A stretch of 38,650 bases of DNA from an uncultured Caulobacterales bacterium (GTDB lineage Bacteria; Pseudomonadota; Alphaproteobacteria; Caulobacterales; Caulobacteraceae). The notes under the pieces were generated by a model that made no database searches, was not told the origin of the DNA, and saw nothing but the letters and a program-made list of their open reading frames with translations. Shown here piece after piece: positions 8,318-17,755 of the stretch. The stretch is from contig CAILTK010000104.1 of assembly GCA_903837135.1 (NCBI GenBank), forward strand, positions 1 to 38,650. Direction: 5' to 3'. How positions within the stretch are numbered: the first letter of the stretch is position 1; the number at the start of each line of letters is the position of its first letter. Position numbers and translations under genes: made by a program.

Positions 8318-8932
8318 TTACCGCCGGGGTCGCCGTTCCGTGAAGCCAAGCAACAAGGCGCCAGCGAGGTCTCGCGCGGTCGGTGCGAGCGCCTCGTCGG
8401 ACAGTTCGCCCGCAGTCCAGAACGACAGCACCCCACGAAAGGCGAAGGCGAGTTGCCCCGGCAAGCGACGTAGCGCCTGATCCCGCCGGGCCGCGATCAA
8501 CCCGTCCCCCGAGCCCAGCGCGAGCGTCCAAAGCGCCGTCGAGCGCGCCCAGACCTGTCCGGGCGAAGAACTTGCGGCGCCAAGCCAGCCCATCACCGCG
8601 CGGTTGACCTCCGGCTCCTCCAGCATCACGGCCGCCGCCGTATCGATCGCCAGCAGGACGCGCCCGGCCGCGTCCGTCAGCGGCGGCGCGGCGGCAAAGC
8701 GACTCTCCATGGTATCGATCCGCCGTGCGGAGAGCGTCTGCATGATCGCCGCCTTGCTCCCGAACTGGTTGAACGGGGTCGCGAAGCTGACCCCCGCCTC
8801 CGCGGCGAGGTCGCGCATCGAGAAATCGGCTTTGCCATCGCGAAGCAGACGTTCGGCCGCGTCGATCACCCGCTGACGTAGCGCCTCGCCTCTGACGCCA
8901 GGGGAAGAAGGTTCGATCTTGCTGTTCGCCAT
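8318..8932 (-). CDS. TetR/AcrR family transcriptional repressor
   Basis: A 204-residue regulator. Residues ~15-65 form the TetR DNA-binding region (LRQRVIDAAERLLRDGKADFSMRDLAAEAGVSFATPFNQFGSKAAIMQTL), with the helix-turn-helix at about 42-61. The rest is a divergent helical ligand domain with no recognisable ligand class. It is divergently paired with a short-chain dehydrogenase, and the palindrome at 8942-8955 lies between the two starts. This is the classic layout in which a TetR protein represses itself and its neighbour until a substrate-like ligand binds. No Shine-Dalgarno precedes the ATG at 8932. Confidence 0.92.
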   Translation of the reverse strand: MANSKIEPSSPGVRGEALRQRVIDAAERLLRDGKADFSMRDLAAEAGVSFATPFNQFGSKAAIMQTLSARRIDTMESRFAAAPPLTDAAGRVLLAIDTAAAVMLEEPEVNRAVMGWLGAASSSPGQVWARSTALWTLALGSGDGLIAARRDQALRRLPGQLAFAFRGVLSFWTAGELSDEALAPTARDLAGALLLGFTERRPRR

Positions 8933-8941
8933 GCCAGTATC

Positions 8942-8955
8942 TATATCATGATATA
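8942..8955. promoter_or_regulatory. TetR operator-like palindrome
   Basis: TATATCATGATATA is a perfect 14-bp palindrome. It overlaps a consensus -10 box TATAAT (8952-8957) on the plus strand for the dehydrogenase gene, whose ATG is at 8983. It is also 10 bases upstream of the TetR start. It is the only strong AT-rich palindrome nearby, which makes it the likely operator. Confidence 0.6.
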
Positions 8956-8982
8956 ATCAATGGTGTCGGTACGGAGTTAGCT

Positions 8983-9831
8983 ATGTCGGTCCCCGCTTCT
9001 AAGACTTTTCTCATCACCGGTGTCAGTTCTGGCTTGGGCCGGGCGTTCGCGGAAGGCGCGCTGCAGGCGGGCCATCGGGTTATCGGCGCCGTGCGCCGGG
9101 CCGCTGACGCGGAAGCCTTCGCCGCACTCGCGCCGGGCCGCGCCCACCCGCTGGTGCTCGATGTGACCGACTTCGGCGCCGTCCCGGCAGCCGTAGCGGA
9201 TGCCGAGCGGCAGGCAGGCGCAATCGATGTGCTGGTGAACAATGCCGGCTACGGCCATGAGGGCGCGCTTGAGGAATCCTCCATGGATGATCTCCAGCGT
9301 CAGTTCGCGGCCAACGTGTTCGGTCCGGTCGCGATGGTGAAGGCGGTGCTTCCCGGGATGCGCGAGAGGCGTCGCGGCCATATTATCAACGTCACCTCCA
9401 TGGGCGGCTTCATCACCATGCCGGGGATCACCTTCTACTGCGGCAGCAAGTTCGCCCTGGAAGGCATTTCGGAAGCGCTCGGCAAGGAAGTGGCGGGATT
9501 CGGGATACGGGTGACGGCGCTCGCTCCGGGCCAGTTCCGCACCGATTGGGCCGGCCGGTCCATGGACCGCACGCCCCGCACCATTGCCGACTATGACGCC
9601 GTCATGAATCCGATCCGCGCCGCCAGGCAGGCCAAGAGCGGCAAGCAGCCCGGCGACCCGGCAAAGGCTGCGCAGGCGCTGCTCGCGCTGGTGGAAGCTG
9701 AGAGTCCGCCAGTCCGGCTGTTCCTGGGCGAAGACGCGCTCGGGCTGGTCGAACAGAAGCTCGAGACGATGAAGATCGAACTCGACGCCTGGGATGCGCT
9801 GTCGCGCTCGACCAGCTTCGAGTCGGATTGA
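8983..9831 (+). CDS. Short-chain dehydrogenase/reductase (SDR)
   Basis: A 282-residue classical SDR with Rossmann fold. The cofactor motif TGVSSGLGRAF (residues ~12-22), NNAGYG, the catalytic Ser region NVTSMGG and the catalytic pair YCGSK are all present. 'GAVRR' after the second strand suggests NADPH preference, as is common in this subgroup. The substrate is unknown. GGAG is 6 bases before the ATG. It is divergent from the TetR gene and probably controlled by it, so it may act on a xenobiotic or quinone-like compound; that is inference. Slightly lower GC at the promoter could mean the pair moves as a cassette. Confidence 0.93.
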   Translation: MSVPASKTFLITGVSSGLGRAFAEGALQAGHRVIGAVRRAADAEAFAALAPGRAHPLVLDVTDFGAVPAAVADAERQAGAIDVLVNNAGYGHEGALEESSMDDLQRQFAANVFGPVAMVKAVLPGMRERRRGHIINVTSMGGFITMPGITFYCGSKFALEGISEALGKEVAGFGIRVTALAPGQFRTDWAGRSMDRTPRTIADYDAVMNPIRAARQAKSGKQPGDPAKAAQALLALVEAESPPVRLFLGEDALGLVEQKLETMKIELDAWDALSRSTSFESD

Positions 9832-9938
9832 GCGTCAGCCCGTTTGGCTTATCAGCGTGCCCGGCAACTGCGACAGACCCCGCACAGACCGATCTAGATT
9901 GCTGGCGGGCTCGGCAGATTGGTCGGTTTCAGCACAGC

Positions 9939-10379
9939 CTACTTCCTGGCCGGCAGGAACGGCTTCACCTCCTCCACCGTCACCGGCGCAGTGTAGCTGT
10001 TGCCGAAGTGGGTGCGCACATAGGTGGCGACGGCGGCGATCTGCGGCGGTCCGAGCAGGTCGGTGAGAGACGGCATGGCGCCCCGGCCGCGCACCACCAG
10101 CATGATCGGATAGGCCGGCGAGGCCAGGCGCGGATTGCCAGCCAGGGCCGGGATGGTCGCCGCCCCCGTCCCGCCCTTGCCGTCGGCCATGTGGCAGGCC
10201 TGGCAAACCTGGCGATAGACCTGCTCGCCGGTCTCGGGCGGCTTCAGGAGGGTGGAGTTGCCGGCGCTGTCGCCGCGCTCCTGAGCCGGGCCCGCGGGCG
10301 GCGCGGGACGGGCCGAGGCGGGCGGAACGACAACCGCCATGGCCGTGACGACGGCGGCGGAGACCATGAGACTCTTCAT
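9939..10379 (-). CDS. Periplasmic c-type cytochrome (mono-haem)
   Basis: A 146-residue protein with a Sec signal peptide (about 23 residues, ending PPASA) and one haem-binding site CQACH (Cys59, Cys62, His63). A likely axial Met is in GRGAMPSL (Met102). The C-terminal helix region QIAAVATYVRTHFGNSY is typical of class I cytochromes linked to dehydrogenases. The gene starts 5 bases after the stop of the amine oxidase gene, so the two are surely co-transcribed. I infer that it takes electrons from that flavoenzyme in the periplasm and passes them to the respiratory chain. Confidence 0.93.
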   Translation of the reverse strand: MKSLMVSAAVVTAMAVVVPPASARPAPPAGPAQERGDSAGNSTLLKPPETGEQVYRQVCQACHMADGKGGTGAATIPALAGNPRLASPAYPIMLVVRGRGAMPSLTDLLGPPQIAAVATYVRTHFGNSYTAPVTVEEVKPFLPARK

Positions 10380-10384
10380 TGCGG

Positions 10385-11977
10385 TCAGGCCTCCAGCGCG
10401 CGCGCGTGCAGACGGGTGATGGCGTCGATGGACGAGAGCAGCGCCCCCTCCATCCAGCAGCCGACGTAGGAGGCGTGCTCGCCGGCCAGCACCACCCGGT
10501 CGTCGACGGCGACCAGGGTCTGGTAGTGCTCCTTGCGCGTGTCCTCGTTCCAGCGGGCGCAGCAGCCCAGCGTCCACGGCACCCGGTTCCAGGCCACCGA
10601 CGCCCCGTTCATGAATTCCTTGCGGTAGCTATCGGGGTGGAAGATCGATCCCTGGGCCAGGGCGGTCTCGATCCTCTGCTCGGGCGTCATCCCGGCCAGC
10701 CGATAGCCGCCGAGGCCGCTGGCGAAGGCGCCCAGGAGCACCGCGGGACCGTCGCCGAACAGGTGGTTGTTCGGGTAGGAGATCAGCGAGATGTCCTGGC
10801 TGGTGAAGCTGTGCCCGCCGTAGATCGAATAGTCCTCCTCCCAGAACCGCCGGCGCATCTCGAGACCGATCTTCACCGAGTTGGAATAGGGCACCGCCTG
10901 GATCGCCGCCTGCAGCTTGGGCGAAAGGTTCTTGTCGATCTGGTTCAGCACGCCGAGCGGAATGGTGCAGACGCAGAAATCGGCGTGCGCGTCGCTGACC
11001 GCCCCGGTGGAGGTATCCTTGTAGGTGACCTTCACGCCGGACCTGTCCTGGAAGATCTTGGTCACCTTGGCGTTGTGGGTGATCAGCGGCTCGACCTGCC
11101 TGGCGAAGGCCTTGCCGATCATTCCCATGCCGCCGACCGGCTGGAACATGGTGGTCTGCATCTCGTGGTTCATGAAGAACGCCATGTTCTTCCACACCTG
11201 CGAGGCGAGGACGTCGTGGAAATCGAAGATGTTCGACGGGATCGGGGCCCCGTTCACCCCGCCGCCCGGCGGCCGCTCGTAGCCGCGGTGCTCGGCCGAA
11301 CGCAGGTTGCGAGCGTACTTCATGTCCTGGTCGAGCATGCCCCAGCCGCGCAGGGCTTCGAGCAGCATCTCCTTGTCCTCGGCCTTGATCTCCTGGTCGA
11401 GGGCCTTCTGGTCGATCGCCTTGCCGAGCAGTTCCGCCACGCCGCCCTCGAAATCGGCCGCGGCCTCGCGGAAGTGCACCGGCCTGCCGCCGAAGGCGTC
11501 GGCGTGGTGGACGAAGGCGTTGTGGTTGAACTGGATGAAGGGTTCGAGCGCCACGCCGAACTGCTTGCAGTAGTGCAGCAGGGTGCGGTGGTGATGCGGG
11601 ATGCGCCAGGGGCCGGGGTTCAGATAGTTGCCCGGCGCGAAACCGACCTTCTGCGTGGCCCCGCCGAGCTCGGTATAAGTGTCGCCGCCGTAGAGCGACC
11701 AGTTCCGGCCGCCGGCGCGCGCCTGATACTCCAGGATCCGAACCTTGTAGCCAGCCTTGCGCAGCTCGAAGGCCGCCAGCATGCCGGCGAGGCCCGCGCC
11801 CAGCACGATCACGCTGGCGCCGGGCCGCGCGCCCTTCAGGTTCGGCGGACCCGCGAACTGGGTCTCGGCCGCATGACCCATGGTGGTCATGGCCTGGTAG
11901 AGGGCGAAGGTCCCTCCCATCATGCCGATGGCGGTGAGCAGCTCTCGCCGCGTGGTCTTTCCCGCCCCTGCCTGCAT
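10385..11977 (-). CDS. Tat-exported flavin amine oxidase/dehydrogenase
   Basis: A 530-residue flavoprotein of the monoamine oxidase family. A twin-arginine signal (KTTRRELLTAIGMMGGTFALY, from residue ~7) leads into the FAD loop VIVLGAGLAGMLAAFELRKAGYKVRILEYQARAGGRNW. The C-terminal FAD block VVLAGEHASYVGCWMEGALLSSIDAI is also present. Tat export means it folds with FAD in the cytosol and works in the periplasm. The neighbouring cytochrome c suggests that electrons go to cytochrome rather than to oxygen, as known for the nicotine enzyme NicA2 and its cytochrome partner. The amine substrate is unknown. I chose the ATG at 11977 because it places the twin Arg near the N-terminus; an ATG at 12031 would add 18 residues without a better ribosome site. 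Confidence 0.9.
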   Translation of the reverse strand: MQAGAGKTTRRELLTAIGMMGGTFALYQAMTTMGHAAETQFAGPPNLKGARPGASVIVLGAGLAGMLAAFELRKAGYKVRILEYQARAGGRNWSLYGGDTYTELGGATQKVGFAPGNYLNPGPWRIPHHHRTLLHYCKQFGVALEPFIQFNHNAFVHHADAFGGRPVHFREAAADFEGGVAELLGKAIDQKALDQEIKAEDKEMLLEALRGWGMLDQDMKYARNLRSAEHRGYERPPGGGVNGAPIPSNIFDFHDVLASQVWKNMAFFMNHEMQTTMFQPVGGMGMIGKAFARQVEPLITHNAKVTKIFQDRSGVKVTYKDTSTGAVSDAHADFCVCTIPLGVLNQIDKNLSPKLQAAIQAVPYSNSVKIGLEMRRRFWEEDYSIYGGHSFTSQDISLISYPNNHLFGDGPAVLLGAFASGLGGYRLAGMTPEQRIETALAQGSIFHPDSYRKEFMNGASVAWNRVPWTLGCCARWNEDTRKEHYQTLVAVDDRVVLAGEHASYVGCWMEGALLSSIDAITRLHARALEA

Positions 11978-12146
11978 GGCTCTGTCCCCCGTACCGACCG
12001 TTCTTGGCCTGCTCGGTAGGGTTGGCGCCATGGTCTCACAACAACCGCGGGGCCGGTTGCACGATCTCCGCGCCGAACGCGGTCTTTTTCGGCGCCGTCC
12101 GCCCAGGCGTTGATCAGGGACTGCGCAGCATGCGGCCTCGGCAAGG

Positions 12147-12395
12147 TCAGCGGTCGCGGCTGGACGCCGGCGCCCGGATCCCTTCGGTGATGATGGTGAA
12201 CAGAGCCAGACCGTGATCGTCTGTAACCGTCACAGTAAAGCTCCCGGTCTTCCAGAATTCCCTGGCGTGCTCACGCAGCAACTCACCAGTCAGTATCACG
12301 GCCTCGACTTCCGCGTCCGCGCCATCGGCAAGCTCTACACCCTCGCCGTCCGTGACGGCTTCACCGTCTTGAGTATTGAAGTAAAAGCGAGCCAT
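12147..12395 (-). CDS. DUF6894-type small protein
   Basis: An 82-residue protein with the hallmark N-terminus of the DUF6894 group: MARFYFNTQDGEAVTDGEGVELAD, then a helix (AEVEAVILTGELLREHAREFWKTGSF) and a final strand pair TVTVTDDHGLALFTIIT. This pattern is widespread and often multi-copy in Rhizobiales and Caulobacterales; function is unknown. It is probably cytosolic, with no signal peptide and no Cys. A weak general-stress-like promoter (GGAAC-N16-TGTT) lies just upstream at 12405-12429. AGGG stands 4 bases before the ATG. Confidence 0.82.
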   Translation of the reverse strand: MARFYFNTQDGEAVTDGEGVELADGADAEVEAVILTGELLREHAREFWKTGSFTVTVTDDHGLALFTIITEGIRAPASSRDR

Positions 12396-12404
12396 GCAGC
12401 CCTG

Positions 12405-12429
12405 AACACAGAATGCCGGATGTTGTTCC
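12405..12429 (-). promoter_or_regulatory. Candidate EcfG-type stress promoter for the DUF6894 gene
   Basis: On the minus strand GGAAC (12429-12425) is followed after 16 bases by TGTT (12408-12405). The EcfG (general stress sigma factor) consensus in alphaproteobacteria is GGAAC, 16-17 bases, CGTT, so one base differs. The start of transcription would fall very near the ATG at 12395, which weakens the case. Confidence 0.3.
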
Positions 12430-12446
12430 TGCCCTCCGCGATCGGA

Positions 12447-12650
12447 TCAGGGCTGCCGCACCGCCACGCCGCCCGGACCGACCCGGAAGCGGCCAAGGAA
12501 GCGCTTCTGCTGCCAGATTTCGCAGCCGTGCGGCGGCGGCGGATCGACCGCGGTCAGCGCCGCCAGCGCGGCCTCGTCGGAGTCGCACTCGAGCTCGATC
12601 GGCGGCAGATAGCGGCCGTCCGGGCCGAGCGGATAGATTCGATAGTACAA
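12447..12650 (-). CDS. Small hypothetical protein
   Basis: About 67 residues if started at the TTG at 12650, just before YYRIYPLGPDGRY. The open frame extends back to another TTG at 12725. The conserved-looking core is YYRIYPLGPDGRYLPPIELECDSDEAALAAL, then CEIWQQKRFLGRF. This pattern, a strand, an acidic 'CDSDEAAL' helix start and 'EIWQ...R' strand, resembles short alphaproteobacterial proteins of unknown function found beside DUF6894 genes. I do not assign a role. It is on the same strand as the DUF6894 gene, 51 bases upstream of its start. The exact start is uncertain. Confidence 0.62.
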   Translation of the reverse strand: MYYRIYPLGPDGRYLPPIELECDSDEAALAALTAVDPPPPHGCEIWQQKRFLGRFRVGPGGVAVRQP

Positions 12651-12763
12651 TACAGCCCCCAGCGGGCCGGCCTCACCCTGAGGTCCGCACCGCGCGACAG
12701 GGCGGTCGAGCACCAAGCTGCGCAATAACCTGAGTTAATTCGCCACTCCGGATCAGGCGGCGA

Positions 12764-13483
12764 TCAGCGCTGCTCGACCAGGAGGTTGAGGTAGGTCGGG
12801 TCGAACTCGGCGAACAGCTTCAGCCGGTCGAAGTTCGGAATTCCCACGCGGGCGCCGCGCCAGGAGATCAGCTTCTCACGCCTCAGTTCCTGCACCACCC
12901 GGTTGACGTGCACCGTCGACAGGCCGAGCGCGTCGGCAAGCAGGGTCTGGGTCACCGGAAACACGAAGCTGTAGTCCTTGGCCTCACCGACCGCTTCGAG
13001 CCGCAGATAGAGCTCGCAGATCAGGTGGGCGAGGTGCGCCGGAGCGGGCAGCCGGCCCAGGGTCACCAGCCACTCGCGATGGATAGAGGCGTCGATCAGG
13101 GTGCTGAGCCACAGCATCCGGGTCAGATGCGGATGGTTCTCGGTGATCTCCTTCACCACGCTGTGCTTGACCATGGCCATCTTGCAGGCGGTGATCGCCA
13201 CGACCGTGTGGTCCATCGGCTTCAGCAGGAAGGAGTGCAGGTCGACGAAGTCGCCGAGAATGTGAAACGCGGTGATCTGCTGACGGCCATCCTTCAGCTG
13301 TTTGTTGCGGCTGGCCCAGCCCTCGAGGATCAGACAGCTGTAGTCGCTCGTGGACCCCTCGGCGACGATTTCCTCCCCCGCCGCAAAGGTGTGGACGCTG
13401 AAGGCCGAGGTCTCGAGGATCTGCTGCTCCGCGTCGGACAGCCGGTCTCGCCGCCCAAGTTTCGAGATCAGCGGATGCGGCAT
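12764..13483 (-). CDS. Crp/Fnr family transcriptional regulator
   Basis: A 239-residue regulator with an N-terminal cyclic-nucleotide-like sensory barrel (residues ~25-140, with GEEIVAEGSTSDYSCLILEGWASRNKQLKDGRQQITAFHILGDFVDLHSFLL) and a C-terminal winged helix (about 165-220). The recognition part is QTLLADALGLSTVHVNRVVQELRREKLI. It lacks the Cys cluster that Fnr uses for iron-sulfur binding, and the cAMP-binding Arg/Ser pattern is not evident, so its signal is unknown. Such sequences are abundant in Caulobacter relatives. GAAGGA is close to the ATG. It appears monocistronic; its target is not visible here. Confidence 0.92.
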   Translation of the reverse strand: MPHPLISKLGRRDRLSDAEQQILETSAFSVHTFAAGEEIVAEGSTSDYSCLILEGWASRNKQLKDGRQQITAFHILGDFVDLHSFLLKPMDHTVVAITACKMAMVKHSVVKEITENHPHLTRMLWLSTLIDASIHREWLVTLGRLPAPAHLAHLICELYLRLEAVGEAKDYSFVFPVTQTLLADALGLSTVHVNRVVQELRREKLISWRGARVGIPNFDRLKLFAEFDPTYLNLLVEQR

Positions 13484-13562
13484 ACGTCCTTCGCCCTTGC
13501 CGGCGCCGAGCGCGCCCAGAAGGGGAAAAGCTCGGCCGATGTCGCTGGTTCCAACCGCGCGC

Positions 13563-15230
<1,668 letters not shown>

Positions 15231-15336
15231 GCGTGCGACGCGGACGGGGAGGCCCGCGCTCCGTCAATCTGTAATGGGGTGGCGCGGGAGATAGACGCCA
15301 GGAGCGCGGCGCGCAATGGCCCGCGCCCGGTCCCCG

Positions 15337-16278
15337 CTAGCGGCTCGCGCCATCCAGCTTCGCCATGTCGTCGGCCGTCAGCGTCAGCCGGGCCGCGGCG
15401 ACCAGGTCCTTGAGCTGTTCGAGCGAGGTGGCGCTGGCGATGGCGGCGGTGATCCCGGGCTTGGCCATCACCCAGGCGGCGGCGACCTGGGCCGGCGTGG
15501 CGCCGTGGGTCTCGGACACCTCGTCGAGCGCCTTCAGCACGCCAAAACCCTTGTCGTTCAGGTACGTCTTGATACCGCCGCCGCGCGGGCTCTTGCCGAG
15601 GTCGGCTTCGGAGCGGTACTTGCCGGACAGGAAGCCCGAGGCCAGCGAGTAGTAGGTGATGATCCCCACCTCGTCCTTCAGGCACAGGGGCACGATGTCC
15701 GCCTCGATCGCCCGGTCCATCAGGTTGTAGGCGGGCTGCAGGCTGTCGTAGCGGGCGAGGCCCTGGTCGGCCGAGATCTTCAGCGCCTCGGCCAGGCGCG
15801 GCGCCTCGTAGTTGGAAGCGCCGACGGCGCGCACCTTGCCGGCCTTCACCAGCCGGTCGTAGGCGGCGAGGGTCTCCTCGAGCGGGGTCTCCGTATCGTC
15901 CTTGTGGCTCTGGTAGAGATCGATCACGTCGGTCCGCAGCCGCGTCAGCGAGGCCTCCACCGCGGTTTCGATCTGCCTGGCGCCGAGGCCGTCATTGGGC
16001 GCCAGCATGCCGAGCTTGGTGGCGATCAGCACCTTGCCCCGCACGCCCGGGCGCGCGGCCAACCAGTCCCCGATCACCGTCTCGCTCTCGCCGCCCTTAT
16101 GACCTGGAACCCAGGCCGAATAGAAGTCGGCGGTGTCGACCAGGTTGAAGCCCTCCCCGACGAAGGCGTCGAGCAGGGCGAAGGCGGTCTCTTTGTCGGC
16201 GGTCCATGCGAACACATTGCCGCCGAACGCCCAGGGCGCGGTCTTCAGGCCCGAACGGCCGAGAGGGCGTAGCTGCAT
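15337..16278 (-). CDS. Aldo/keto reductase
   Basis: A 313-residue NADPH-dependent oxidoreductase with a TIM barrel. The catalytic tetrad can be read as Asp and Tyr in NLVDTADFYSAW (residues ~49-60), Lys in GKVLIATKLG and His in DVIDLYQSHKDD. VRAVGASNYEAPRLAEAL and the C-terminal AIASATSLEQLKDLVAA (cofactor clamp) complete the family picture. It belongs to the YajO/Tas-like group; the substrate is unknown. GGAGG lies 8 bases before the ATG at 16278, which rules out the upstream Met. It begins 25 bases after the free-methionine sulfoxide reductase gene, probably as one operon. Confidence 0.94.
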   Translation of the reverse strand: MQLRPLGRSGLKTAPWAFGGNVFAWTADKETAFALLDAFVGEGFNLVDTADFYSAWVPGHKGGESETVIGDWLAARPGVRGKVLIATKLGMLAPNDGLGARQIETAVEASLTRLRTDVIDLYQSHKDDTETPLEETLAAYDRLVKAGKVRAVGASNYEAPRLAEALKISADQGLARYDSLQPAYNLMDRAIEADIVPLCLKDEVGIITYYSLASGFLSGKYRSEADLGKSPRGGGIKTYLNDKGFGVLKALDEVSETHGATPAQVAAAWVMAKPGITAAIASATSLEQLKDLVAAARLTLTADDMAKLDGASR

Positions 16279-16303
16279 GGGGTCTTCCTCCAGTTGGCTT
16301 GAT

Positions 16304-16801
16304 TCATTGCCCAAACACCCGCCGCAGGATCGTCTCGATCCCCTGGGCGTCGATCTCGTCGAAGGCGGCGGGGCGGTCGGAGTCCACGTCGAACACGGCG
16401 ATCAGCCGGCCGGCGGCGTCGAACACCGGGGTGACGATCTCGCTCTTCGAGCGGCTGTCGCAGGCGATGTGGCCCGGGAAGGCGTCGACATCCTCGACGA
16501 TCACCGTTCGCCGCTCGGCCGCCGCCGCGCCGCAGACCCCGCGCCCGAACGGGATGCGCAGGCACCCGAGCGTACCCTGATAGGGGCCGACCATCAGTTC
16601 GTCCCCCTTATCCGGATCCACCACGTAGAACCCGGTCCAGAAGAAGGCGTCGAAGGCGTGGTGCAGCATCGACGACACCGTCGCCATTCGGGCGGTGATG
16701 TTCGGCTCCCCGTCGAGCACCGAGGCGACCTCGTCCGCCAGTTCGCCGTAACGCCCCCGCTTGTCGGCGGAGAGGCGGGCGGGATCGAAGTCTTCGGCCA
16801 T
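16304..16801 (-). CDS. msrC: Free methionine-(R)-sulfoxide reductase (GAF-domain fRMsr)
   Basis: A 165-residue single GAF-domain enzyme. The family signature is complete: GCLRIPFGRGVCGAAAAE and VEDVDAFPGHIACDSRSKSEIVTPV. Cys80, Cys90 and Cys114 are spaced 10 and 24 apart, exactly as the three Cys of E. coli fRMsr (84, 94, 118). The enzyme reduces free methionine-R-sulfoxide to methionine with thioredoxin; a thioredoxin reductase gene is at 24597. It is the first gene of a likely operon with an aldo/keto reductase. The start ATG at 16801 gives a protein of family length, although no Shine-Dalgarno is seen. Confidence 0.94.
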   Translation of the reverse strand: MAEDFDPARLSADKRGRYGELADEVASVLDGEPNITARMATVSSMLHHAFDAFFWTGFYVVDPDKGDELMVGPYQGTLGCLRIPFGRGVCGAAAAERRTVIVEDVDAFPGHIACDSRSKSEIVTPVFDAAGRLIAVFDVDSDRPAAFDEIDAQGIETILRRVFGQ

Positions 16802-16912
16802 GGGGACGCAGATAGGCGACGCGGAGGCCCGGCTCAACCGCTCCTTAACCTTGCTCCTCCACGCCGTGTAAAGGCGCGGGGTCCAGTATGGTCCGGTCCG
16901 CTGTGTGGGGCC

Positions 16913-17752
16913 ATGTCGTCGGCTGACCTCGATCATATCCGCGCGCTGCTGGTTGCGCAGACCGCCGATCCCGAACCGCAGGCCAGGAGCCTGCTCGGGC
17001 GCCTTTTCGTGTCCGCGAGCGAGCCGGCGCGGCCCTCCGCCAAGCCGCCCCGGTTCGCCCCGCCGGCCGATCCGGCGCTCCCGCCGACCGAGCGCGCCGG
17101 GGATGCCGAGGCGGAGCCGGAGTTGCTGCTCGAACACGTCTGCCGGCCGCCCCTCGACATCGAGACCGCTTCGCCACTGCCCCCGCCCTCGCCCCGCGGC
17201 GAGTTCGGTCGTCGCGCCGACCTGTCGCCCGAGCCCGAACTGGTGCTCGACCAGCCGGCGACCACGGCCCGGCGGTTGCAACTCCTAGACCCCGCCTCCG
17301 GCCAGCCGGTCGGCGAGATGATCCTGCACCCGAACGAGCCGCCGATGCGGGTCATCTCGACGGTGTTGCGCGAAGAGGTGCCCTACTTCCCCGAGGACTA
17401 CCTGGACCCCGAGCAACATCCGGGGGAGCCGCAGCCTCTGCGGCCCTGGCTGAAGGCCTTGCGCCAGTCCGGCCTGATCAAGCCCGCCCCCGCGCAGCCC
17501 GTCCCGGCGCAAGGGGTCCGCGCAGAAAAGACCGACGCCGCCGCCTCGGCCCGCCGCGCGCCCGCTGGCCGCACGAAGCACCGCCGGGACGCCCGGGATG
17601 CAAAGCCTTCCCCGCACACCCTCGGCCGAGACCTGCTGGAAGCCCTCGCCCTGACGCTCGGTCGGGAACAGGAGACCCTGGCCGACCGGCTGCTCGGGGT
17701 CGCGCGCAACCACGCGTTCGGCGAGGCGATCGCGGAGTCCGCCGCCGCCTGA
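16913..17752 (+). CDS. Hypothetical proline-rich protein
   Basis: A 279-residue protein that I do not recognise. There is no signal peptide or membrane segment. Residues ~1-20 form a short helix (SADLDHIRALLVAQTADPEPQ), and 25-115 are Pro/Ala/Glu-rich and likely disordered. A more ordered central part includes RRLQLLDPASGQPVGEMILHPNEPPMRVISTVLREEVPYFPEDYLDP, then KALRQSGLIKPA. A basic linker leads to a final helix region LGRDLLEALALTLGREQETLADRLLGVARNHAF. It may be a cytosolic adaptor. It is divergent from msrC and convergent, by only 3 bases, with the next small gene. Confidence 0.7.
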   Translation: MSSADLDHIRALLVAQTADPEPQARSLLGRLFVSASEPARPSAKPPRFAPPADPALPPTERAGDAEAEPELLLEHVCRPPLDIETASPLPPPSPRGEFGRRADLSPEPELVLDQPATTARRLQLLDPASGQPVGEMILHPNEPPMRVISTVLREEVPYFPEDYLDPEQHPGEPQPLRPWLKALRQSGLIKPAPAQPVPAQGVRAEKTDAAASARRAPAGRTKHRRDARDAKPSPHTLGRDLLEALALTLGREQETLADRLLGVARNHAFGEAIAESAAA

Positions 17753-17755
17753 GGA

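Noticed and set aside
10379-12019. 546-codon plus-strand frame opposite the amine oxidase
   Set aside because: It is rich in His/Asp/Gly/Val as expected from reading a GC-rich gene backwards, with no motif; the opposite strand encodes a clear enzyme.
12726-12737. TAAC-N4-GTTA near the Crp/Fnr gene considered as its binding site
   Set aside because: It does not match the Fnr/Crp consensus (TTGAT-N4-ATCAA or TGTGA-N6-TCACA) and is only a 4-base arm repeat.
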